From an uncultured Odoribacter sp. (lineage in GTDB: Bacteria; Bacteroidota; Bacteroidia; Bacteroidales; Marinifilaceae): a DNA stretch of 64,000 nt. Each line of letters begins with the position of its first letter. The stretch's first letter is position 1. Location: assembly GCA_944321165.1 (NCBI GenBank), contig CALUKE010000003.1, positions 62,001 through 126,000 on the forward strand, given 5' to 3'. Shown here piece after piece: positions 57,201 to 64,000 of this stretch. The notes beneath the pieces were generated by a model. That model saw only the letters and a program-made list of their open reading frames with translations, had not been told where the DNA came from and did no database searches. The translations under genes and the position numbers were made by a program.

Positions 57201-58505
57201 ATGAAAAGAGGAGTATTCATTATTCTTATTGCGATTCTCGTCCCCTGCTTATCCAAAGCCCAGGAGACAACAACCAGTCCCCAAAGTCTGACACTTCAGC
57301 AAGCGGTGGATTTTGCCATAGAGCACAACAAAGAATTGAAGGTATCCCAAATGGATATCCAGTTGAAAAACAAAATGATTACAGAAGCCATTTCTGAAGG
57401 TTTACCACAAATCAGCGGTGATTTGAATTACAGTACCAACTTCAAATACAAAATGAGCTTCCCCGGATCCAGCCAGACGACCACTTTGAAAGACCAGTCC
57501 AGTCTTGGAGTATCTGTCAATCAATTGCTTTTCAACGGTGCCTGGATATTGGGCATACAAACCAGTAAAATTGCCAAACAGATTTCCAGCCAACAGGTAG
57601 ATGTAACGGAATTAGACATCAAAGAAACGGTTTACAACAGCTATTATACCATCCTGGTCAGTGAAAGATTGATGAAAATTGTAGAACAGAACCTGGAGAA
57701 CATGAGTCAGATTCAAACTCATACGGAAAATATGTACAAGGCCGGAACAGCAGAGATCACTGATGTGGATCAGATCCGCATCACGGTCGGTCAGCTAAAA
57801 AACAGCCTCCTGGCCATGCAGCGGACAGTGGATGTCAATTACAATCTGCTCCGTCTCCAATTGGGTTTAGCCGCCGGCACTCCGATTACCCTGACCGACC
57901 AACTGGAAAATTTTCTGAAAGAAGAAGATTTTCAGAAGCTGGTCAACCAAGAATTCGATTTAGGACAGAATGCCCAATATAAATTGATGGAAACCCAGGA
58001 AGAACTACAGAAAAAAATGGTGGGTCTGAAAAAATGGGCTTATGCTCCCACCATTTCTGCCAACTATGGATACACCTACAAGATTCTGAAACCGAGCCTG
58101 GACTTCAGCCCCAAACACTCGGCAACAGTGACCATGAGCATCCCCATTTTCTCCGGTCTGCAGCGTAAAGCACAACTCGATCAGGAAAAAATCACCCTGG
58201 AACAAACCACACTGAACAAAAGTCTGTTGAGCGATCAATTGTATCTGCAGGAAGAACAATACAAATTTGCGCTGAAAAATGCCTTGGAAGACTATCAGCT
58301 GCAAAATGAAAACATACAGGTTGCCCGGAAAGTATTGGAAAATTATCAACACAAATACAATGCCGGAACCGTTTCAAGTTTGGACTTGACACAGGCCAAC
58401 AACAATTATTTAACCGCAGAAAACAATTACACCTCTGCCTGTCTGACTCTGTTGCAGGCACAGACTCAGTTGAAAAAATTATACAACGAATTGAACAAAG
58501 AATAA
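57201..58505 (+). CDS. TolC-family outer-membrane efflux channel
   Basis: 434 residues with a signal peptide (about 1-20, ending SKAQ). It has the two-repeat coiled-coil/barrel plan, with MYKAGTAEITDVDQIRITVG and YNAGTVSSLDLTQANNNYL as the repeated helix-turn motifs. It provides the outer-membrane exit for the RND pump at 59659. It is clearly distinct from the TolC-like protein at 43265. Confidence 0.92.
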   Translation: MKRGVFIILIAILVPCLSKAQETTTSPQSLTLQQAVDFAIEHNKELKVSQMDIQLKNKMITEAISEGLPQISGDLNYSTNFKYKMSFPGSSQTTTLKDQSSLGVSVNQLLFNGAWILGIQTSKIAKQISSQQVDVTELDIKETVYNSYYTILVSERLMKIVEQNLENMSQIQTHTENMYKAGTAEITDVDQIRITVGQLKNSLLAMQRTVDVNYNLLRLQLGLAAGTPITLTDQLENFLKEEDFQKLVNQEFDLGQNAQYKLMETQEELQKKMVGLKKWAYAPTISANYGYTYKILKPSLDFSPKHSATVTMSIPIFSGLQRKAQLDQEKITLEQTTLNKSLLSDQLYLQEEQYKFALKNALEDYQLQNENIQVARKVLENYQHKYNAGTVSSLDLTQANNNYLTAENNYTSACLTLLQAQTQLKKLYNELNKE

Positions 58506-58572
58506 TCCCCCTTGCTAACAAGGAACATTTTAAGAGAATCATTCAAAAGAAACAAATTTAATATTCAAAACG

Positions 58573-59613
58573 ATGATAAAAAAACTAACTTTAGCGACCC
58601 TTACGATGGTTGTATTGGCTGGATGTTCCGGGAAGAAAGATTCTACCACCCAAAATACCAGCGTGATTGAAGCGATCCCGGTAAAAGTTCAAAAACTGGA
58701 GAAAGAAAACATTGCCCGGACTTTGGATTACACCGCCAATTTAGAGGCTGACGAGCAAGTTTATTATGCCCCGGCAGCCACCGGCCGTATCGAAAAAATT
58801 TATGTAGAAGTAGGAGACCGAATTAAAAAAGGTCAACTGCTGGTAGAAATGGACCGCACCAATTTACAACAGGCAGAGGTGCAGTTGAAAAATCTGGAAA
58901 CCGAATACAACCGGGCCAAAATGTTAAATGAAACGCAAAGTATCAGCAAACAGGCCTATGATGCAGCAGTGACACAATATGAAGTAGCCCAGTCGAATGT
59001 CGCCTTTTTGAAAGAAAATACCCAAATGCTGGCTCCTTTCGATGGAGTAGTAACCGGCAAATATTTCGAAAACGGGGAAGTTTATACGGGAGCCGCTTTC
59101 GGAGGTGCCTCCAAACCCTCTATTATTGCCATTGAAAAAATCAATCCGCTGAAAGCCATTGTCAGCCTTTCAGAACAATATTTTCTGTCCGTAAAAAAAG
59201 GTACAAAGGTTGAACTGAAAAGCAATCTTTATCCAGACCGTGTATTCGAAGGAAGCGTAAACATCGTTTATCCGACCATCGATCCGGCCTCTCGTACCTT
59301 TAACGTAGAGATAAAAATTCCGAATCAGGATGAAGCATTGCGTCCCGGTATGTATGGAACCATTAATTTCTATATCGGAAATACCGAAACAGTCGTAGCT
59401 CCGGCCATCGCAGTATTGAAACTACAGGGTTCAAACGACCGTTATGTATTCCTGAATAGAGACGGAAAGGCCAAGCGAGTAGCCGTAACCCTGGGTAAGC
59501 GTTTCGAAGACAAAGTAGAATTGATCAGCAATGAAATCCACGAAGGTGATGAGCTGATTGTTGTCGGTCAGGGACGTCTTGTAGACGGTTCGCCGATTTC
59601 CATCACACAATAA
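58573..59613 (+). CDS. RND periplasmic adaptor lipoprotein
   Basis: 346 residues, lipobox VLAGC with Cys at 18. Lipoyl halves (YVEVGDRIKKGQLLVEMD, then LAPFDGVVTGKYFENGEV) flank a short coiled-coil hairpin. The beta-barrel region contains VYPTIDPASRTFNVEI. It connects the RND pump at 59659 with the TolC-like channel; 67 bases after the channel gene. Confidence 0.93.
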   Translation: MIKKLTLATLTMVVLAGCSGKKDSTTQNTSVIEAIPVKVQKLEKENIARTLDYTANLEADEQVYYAPAATGRIEKIYVEVGDRIKKGQLLVEMDRTNLQQAEVQLKNLETEYNRAKMLNETQSISKQAYDAAVTQYEVAQSNVAFLKENTQMLAPFDGVVTGKYFENGEVYTGAAFGGASKPSIIAIEKINPLKAIVSLSEQYFLSVKKGTKVELKSNLYPDRVFEGSVNIVYPTIDPASRTFNVEIKIPNQDEALRPGMYGTINFYIGNTETVVAPAIAVLKLQGSNDRYVFLNRDGKAKRVAVTLGKRFEDKVELISNEIHEGDELIVVGQGRLVDGSPISITQ

Positions 59614-59658
59614 CATTATCGATGACACTTATAACCGACATAAACTAAAAGTAATCAT

Positions 59659-62600
59659 ATGAGTATATACAATACAGCGGTCAACAAACCCATTTCCACC
59701 TTAATGGTATTCATAGCCATCATGGTATTGGGTATCGCCTCTTATATACAGTTGCCGGTGGACCAGTATCCGAAAATGGATCCACCCTACCTCACGGTCA
59801 TGGCCTCCTATCCGGGAGCCAATGCCTCCGATATTGAGGAAAATGTAACTAAAATCCTGGAAGACCAGTTGAACTCCGTGGATGATTTGAAAGAAATGAC
59901 TTCTACTTCATACGACAATCTGGGAGTTGTAACGTTGGAGTTCGAATGGGAAGCCAATCTGGACGAAGCATCAAACGATGTACGTGATGCCGTCGACAAA
60001 GCCATGCAAAATCTGCCGGACGATATCGACCGTCCGACCATCATGCGTTTCAACACCTCCATGATGCCGATTTTGATTTATGCCGTAACGGCCGAACAGT
60101 CCTATCCCGGTATCGACAAGATTTTGGACGACAAACTGGTTACCCGTCTAAACCGGGTAAACGGTGTAGCATCCGTTACGGTTGCCGGAGCGCCCGAACG
60201 TGTGATATATGTCGATCTGGATCCGAACAAATTGGATGCCTACAACTTGACCCTGGAAGAGATTGGAAACAAGATTTTGGCTGAAAACAAAGACATATCT
60301 TCCGGAAACGTAAAAATGGGATTAATGGATTACGCTATCCGGGTAGAAGGAGAGTTCGAAGAAAGCGACCAGATCAAGAACATTGTACTGGGCACTCAGA
60401 ACAACAAGACAATCTATTTGCACGACGTTGCTTCTGTCCGGGATACCATCAAGGATATCACTCTGGAACAGACCATCAACCGGGGCCAAGGGGGAGTCTT
60501 GATGATTACCAAACAGACCGATGCCAATGCCGTAGCCGTAGCCAAAGAAGCCAAAGAACAACTGGAGATTGCTCTCAAAGAGTTGCCATCGGACATCAAG
60601 TTCCAGATTATTTCCGATAACTCGGACTTTATCGTCAAATCAATCAACAACCTGCAGGAAACCTTGATGTATGCGTTGATCTTCGTCGTATTGGTCGTAT
60701 TTCTTTTCCTGGGGCGCTGGAGAGCCACTTTTATCATCGCTCTGACCATTCCGATTTCTCTGATCGTTGCGTTCATCTACCTGTTTGCAACCGGAGAATC
60801 TCTCAACGTCATCTCACTGTCCTCCCTCTCCATTGCCATCGGTATGGTGGTGGATGATGCCATTGTGGTATTGGAAAACATTACCAAACATATCGACCGA
60901 GGCAGCCGTCCCCGTGAAGCCGCCAAATATGGAACCAACGAAGTGTGGCTGTCTGTTATCGTTACGACTCTGGTGACCGTTGCCGTATTCTTCCCCTTGA
61001 CTCTGGTAACGGGGATGACCGGTATTCTGTTCAAACAATTGGGATGGATCGTATGTATCACCGTTTGTACCTCTACTGTAACGGCAATCTCGCTGACTCC
61101 CATGCTTTGTTCCCAATTGATGCGTATTCAGGAAAAAACCAATAATGGAAAGTTCAGCTTCTACTTTTTCGTTTCCAAGCAATTGGATCGTTTGGATGCC
61201 GCTTACGAAAAATTGATCCGTTGGGTATTGCATCACAAAACCTTCGTTATCTCTTTCATGACCGCCATTTTCCTGGGTTCCTGCACCCTGACCCGGTTTA
61301 TCAAAACCGACTTCATGCCGCAGAACGACCAAAGTACCATGTCGGTATATGCAAAAATGCAATCCGGTCAACGGGTAGAAGAGACCAAACGTATCGCCTT
61401 TGAAATCGACTCCATCATTCGGAAAAACATACCGGAAATTACCATTATCAACTTGTCCTACGGTAGCGAAGAAGAAGCGTCCTTCGCCTCCATGATGAAC
61501 AGCACCGGAAACAATATCCTAAACATGCGTTTAAGAACTGTTGATATTAAAGACCGGGACCGGAGCATTTTTGTCATCGCCGACCAGGTACGTGGCATAT
61601 TGAAGAATATTCCGGATATCTTGCAATACACCGTAACCACTTCTTCCGGTGGTTCTATGGGTAGCAACAACGTGGATATTGAAATCATGGGACATGATTT
61701 TAATACGACCACCCGTTTGGCCCAGGAAATTGCCATGCAAGCCCGTCAGATTCCGGGAGCAGAAGATATCAAGATCAGCCGGGACGATGACAAGGCAGAA
61801 CTCCAGATCGTACTGGATCCGGACAAATTGGCCCGTCACGGTTTGACAACCAGCGAAGTCGGCTCCTATGTCCGCAACCGGATCTACGGTTTCCGCAACA
61901 GCAAATTCAAGGAAGACGGAGATGAATACGATATCATCGTCCGGTTGGAAGAAAAATACCGTTCTTCTCTGACCGAAGTCGAAAATATCATCATTACGGA
62001 CGGACACGGAGAAAAAGTACGTTTGAAAGAATTGGGTGAAATCAAAGAGTATTTCTCTCCACCAAACATCGAACGAAAGAGTAAACAGCGTATCTTGAAA
62101 GTATCCATCACGCCGGCTGCCGGTGTTGCTTTGGGAGATATTGCCTTGGCTTCCCAGCAAATCATCGATAATTTGGAAGATGTTCCTCAGGATGTCAGCC
62201 TGTATATCGGAGGTAATTACGAAGACCAGCAGGAATCATTCAGTTCATTGATTTGGCTGTTGTTACTGTCCTTGATGTTGGTATATATCGTAATGGCTGC
62301 TCAGTTCGAATCGTTCAAAATGCCGTTCATCATCATGTTGGCCATTCCGTTCGCGTTCACCGGAGTGATATTGGCCCTCTTGCTGACCAACACCACATTG
62401 AGTATTGTGGCCGCTTTGGGTGCCATCATGCTGGTGGGTATCGTTACCAAGAACGGTATTGTATTGATCGACTTTATCAATTTGATGCGTGAACGAGGCA
62501 TTCGCCTGTACGATGCCATTGCACAGGCCTGCCGTTCTCGTCTGCGTCCGGTATTAATGACTTCCCTGACCACCATCCTGGGTATGGTGCCGATGGCGAT

Positions 62601-62820
62601 CAGCGCCGGAGAAGGTTCTGAAACCTGGCGTCCAATGGGTATTGCCGTGATCGGAGGTATGGTATTCTCCACGATCATCACCATGATCATCGTACCCGCC
62701 GTATACGCAGCCATGGACAAGAGCGGTAGCCGGAACAAAAATAAAGCACTGGCCAAACAGTTCAAGTTTATGAATGATTTCGATCCCGAAAGAGATCTGC
62801 CGAAGAAAAAGAATGATTAA
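59659..62820 (+). CDS. RND efflux pump of the hydrophobe/amphiphile (AcrB/BmeB) type
   Basis: 1053 residues, full length. The proton-relay residues are canonical: VVDDAIVVLEN in TM4 (Asp-Asp) and GIVTKNGIVLID in TM10 (Lys). The N-terminal helix and the two periplasmic loops, with PVDQYPKMDPPYLTVMASYP after TM1, are typical. It expels drugs, bile salts or detergents with proton-motive force. The operon order regulator-channel-adaptor-pump is unusual only in that the channel comes before the adaptor. Confidence 0.95.
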   Translation: MSIYNTAVNKPISTLMVFIAIMVLGIASYIQLPVDQYPKMDPPYLTVMASYPGANASDIEENVTKILEDQLNSVDDLKEMTSTSYDNLGVVTLEFEWEANLDEASNDVRDAVDKAMQNLPDDIDRPTIMRFNTSMMPILIYAVTAEQSYPGIDKILDDKLVTRLNRVNGVASVTVAGAPERVIYVDLDPNKLDAYNLTLEEIGNKILAENKDISSGNVKMGLMDYAIRVEGEFEESDQIKNIVLGTQNNKTIYLHDVASVRDTIKDITLEQTINRGQGGVLMITKQTDANAVAVAKEAKEQLEIALKELPSDIKFQIISDNSDFIVKSINNLQETLMYALIFVVLVVFLFLGRWRATFIIALTIPISLIVAFIYLFATGESLNVISLSSLSIAIGMVVDDAIVVLENITKHIDRGSRPREAAKYGTNEVWLSVIVTTLVTVAVFFPLTLVTGMTGILFKQLGWIVCITVCTSTVTAISLTPMLCSQLMRIQEKTNNGKFSFYFFVSKQLDRLDAAYEKLIRWVLHHKTFVISFMTAIFLGSCTLTRFIKTDFMPQNDQSTMSVYAKMQSGQRVEETKRIAFEIDSIIRKNIPEITIINLSYGSEEEASFASMMNSTGNNILNMRLRTVDIKDRDRSIFVIADQVRGILKNIPDILQYTVTTSSGGSMGSNNVDIEIMGHDFNTTTRLAQEIAMQARQIPGAEDIKISRDDDKAELQIVLDPDKLARHGLTTSEVGSYVRNRIYGFRNSKFKEDGDEYDIIVRLEEKYRSSLTEVENIIITDGHGEKVRLKELGEIKEYFSPPNIERKSKQRILKVSITPAAGVALGDIALASQQIIDNLEDVPQDVSLYIGGNYEDQQESFSSLIWLLLLSLMLVYIVMAAQFESFKMPFIIMLAIPFAFTGVILALLLTNTTLSIVAALGAIMLVGIVTKNGIVLIDFINLMRERGIRLYDAIAQACRSRLRPVLMTSLTTILGMVPMAISAGEGSETWRPMGIAVIGGMVFSTIITMIIVPAVYAAMDKSGSRNKNKALAKQFKFMNDFDPERDLPKKKND

Positions 62821-62826
62821 TCGTCA

Positions 62827-62860
62827 GAAGAACGATGAATGCTGAGCATCATCGTTCTTC
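62827..62860 (+). other. Strong hairpin after the RND pump gene
   Basis: GAAGAACGATGA (62827-62838) pairs perfectly over 12 bp with TCATCGTTCTTC (62849-62860), with a 10-base loop. No T run follows, so readthrough into the next gene is likely, perhaps at reduced level. Confidence 0.65.
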
Positions 62861-62876
62861 CCTCAAATAAAACCAT

Positions 62877-63173
62877 ATGAAAAAAGCTGTATTCATTACC
62901 TATAACCAGGCACTGACCGAACGGGTGTCTTACCTGCTCGATCGCTTAGAGATCAAAGGATTCACTCAATGGCCTCTGGTAAACGGAGCAGGAACTGACG
63001 GCGGAGAACCCCGTATGGGAAACCATACCTGGCCGGAAATGAACTCCGCCACCATCACAATTGTAGATGAAGAGATGGTCCCACTCATCCTGAAATATGT
63101 CAAAGCATTGGATGAAGTAAACAAGGAAAACGGAATCCGGGCTTTCGTCTGGGACATCACAGACATGTACTGA
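62877..63173 (+). CDS. PG0541-family transporter-associated protein
   Basis: 98 residues. It has no signal peptide and a ferredoxin/PII-like pattern: MKKAVFITYNQALTERVSYL, then a glycine-rich loop VNGAGTDGGEPRMGNHTWPE, and ATITIVDEEMV. Small proteins of this kind are found beside RND pumps in Bacteroidota (family knowledge); their function is not known, but a PII-like sensor of the pump or its inner-membrane environment is a fair guess (inference). It is separated from the pump gene by the hairpin and is followed by a terminator. Confidence 0.8.
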   Translation: MKKAVFITYNQALTERVSYLLDRLEIKGFTQWPLVNGAGTDGGEPRMGNHTWPEMNSATITIVDEEMVPLILKYVKALDEVNKENGIRAFVWDITDMY

Positions 63174-63187
63174 CAACACAATATCAT

Positions 63188-63222
63188 AAAAAATGAGGCT
63201 TCGACAATGAGCCTCATTTTTT
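63188..63222. terminator. Bidirectional terminator
   Basis: A 13-bp perfect stem (63188-63200 with 63210-63222, AAAAAATGAGGCT/AGCCTCATTTTTT) has T runs on both strands and ends both the efflux operon and the converging YitT-like gene. Confidence 0.92.
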
Positions 63223-63244
63223 TACAACAATATCCAAGCCTGAA

Positions 63245-64000
63245 TTAACTTTCCTGCAAAGGCTTAAAACCACGCCCCAGAATTTCTTTCGAATCAATCA
63301 CATTGATAAACGCTTCCGGATCGATTTCCGCAATCCGATGCCGTAAAATCATCATTTCCCGTCGAGTCAGAATGGTATAGATCATATTGCGACTCTCCCC
63401 CCGATACATACCGACTGCCGGCAATAAAGTCGCACCGCGATTAATATCATGAATAATCACATTCTTTACCGGTTCCAATTTATCGGTAACGATCATCAAA
63501 GTCTTGTGGACAGATGCACCGTCGATTACCAAATCAATCACTTTGCCTTCAATAAACACAATGATCCAGGAATACATCGGTAAACGCCAGTCCCCAAAAG
63601 CCACTACCGTCGACAAAGTAATCGTACAGTCAACGATGATCACCAGGGTTCCCAAAGAAATATGCGTATACTTGTTCAAAATCATCGAAATAATATCCGA
63701 TCCGCCGGATGTCGCACGGGCTTTAAAAATCATGCCGATGCCTATACCATATACGATTCCTCCGAAAACGGCTGACAGCAATTGTTCGTTTAACAAAGTA
63801 CGGTCGGTAATGCCCGGTTCCAGAAGAGCGTCATATCCGTAAACATAGTGGATCAAACGCATAAACGCCGGAATAGCAAACGTACAGATAATGGTTTTCA
63901 CCCCAAACATTCCTCCCAGGAAATAAATTCCCAACAAAAGCAAAGGTACATCCATACACAAAGCCGCAATCTCCGTTTCCCATCCCCACAAATGATGGAA
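63245..64000 (-). CDS. YitT-family membrane protein (N-terminus outside the window)
   Basis: 251 residues to the window edge and still open. Several membrane helices (DVPLLLLGIYFLGGMFGVKT, FGGIVYGIGIGMIFKA, SLGTLVIIVDCTITLSTVVA) precede the DUF2179 domain at about residues 165-245, with YTILTRREMMILRHRIAEID. This is the YitT/YqfU group of DUF161-DUF2179 proteins, whose role is unknown. The first in-frame start codon (TTG at 63991) sits inside a hydrophobic region, so the true start is off the window. Confidence 0.8.
   Translation of the reverse strand, partial: FHHLWGWETEIAALCMDVPLLLLGIYFLGGMFGVKTIICTFAIPAFMRLIHYVYGYDALLEPGITDRTLLNEQLLSAVFGGIVYGIGIGMIFKARATSGGSDIISMILNKYTHISLGTLVIIVDCTITLSTVVAFGDWRLPMYSWIIVFIEGKVIDLVIDGASVHKTLMIVTDKLEPVKNVIIHDINRGATLLPAVGMYRGESRNMIYTILTRREMMILRHRIAEIDPEAFINVIDSKEILGRGFKPLQES

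Noticed and set aside
1..64000. CRISPR arrays, tRNA or rRNA genes, transposases, integrases, attachment sites
   Set aside because: I looked on both strands and found no repeat-spacer series, cloverleaf-like gene or transposase frame.

Overview
The window comes from a Gram-negative Bacteroidota genome, most plausibly the Odoribacter/Butyricimonas side of the Bacteroidales (the phylum is secure, the family is inference). The evidence is a SusC/SusD pair with an ECF sigma/FecR pair, PCMD and FISUMP lipoproteins, bactofilins, KdsB (so LPS), and a recurring TAnnTTTG -7 promoter element, seen upstream of 14 transcription units here. No tRNA, rRNA, CRISPR array or insertion sequence was seen.

Layout. 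1-2525: the 3' end of topA and a membrane-anchored PpiD/SurA-like foldase. 2530-14277: a surface-glycan region with five GT2 or GT4 glycosyltransferases on mixed strands, a sixth GT2 with membrane segments, a YfhO-type membrane protein, a Bcs1-like CDP-ribitol synthase, a polyol-phosphate transferase and a Wzx-type flippase; the middle of it (about 10.6-12.85 kb) looks AT-rich. 14274-19804: an outer-membrane barrel, a PCMD lipoprotein, a U32 peptidase-family protein, frr, kdsB and two bactofilins. 19909-32155 (all minus): an ECF sigma, FecR, SusC, SusD system followed by a frameshifted pseudo-metallopeptidase lipoprotein, a FISUMP lipoprotein, a double-thioredoxin protein and a retropepsin-like protease. 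There are no glycan hydrolases in it, so it looks protein- or redox-directed rather than a classical polysaccharide locus. 32307-38737: fabH, rpmF, yceD-like, rsgA (minus), then an S9 peptidase, rdgB and recO (plus).

38991-54411 is the most unusual part: seven tightly spaced plus-strand genes encoding an ABC ATPase, an ABC-2 permease fused to an M1-peptidase-like region and a golvesin-like domain, a TolC-type channel, a lipoprotein adaptor, an RND pump, a 1580-residue RND pump fused at its C-terminus to extra membrane segments and an ABC ATPase, and a second ABC-2 permease. This supplies two ABC ATPase domains, two ABC permeases, two RND subunits, one adaptor and one outer-membrane channel, with the ABC and RND halves covalently tied. 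In the fusion, the first strand and A-loop of the ATPase appear to be separated from its P-loop by about 180 residues carrying four predicted membrane helices. I regard this as the candidate new system.

54436-64000: dnaG (minus, possibly leaderless), then a conventional TetR-TolC-adaptor-RND efflux operon with a small transporter-associated protein, and the start-truncated end of a YitT-family gene. The second RND pump keeps the canonical Asp-Asp and Lys proton-relay residues; both RND proteins of the hybrid operon do not.
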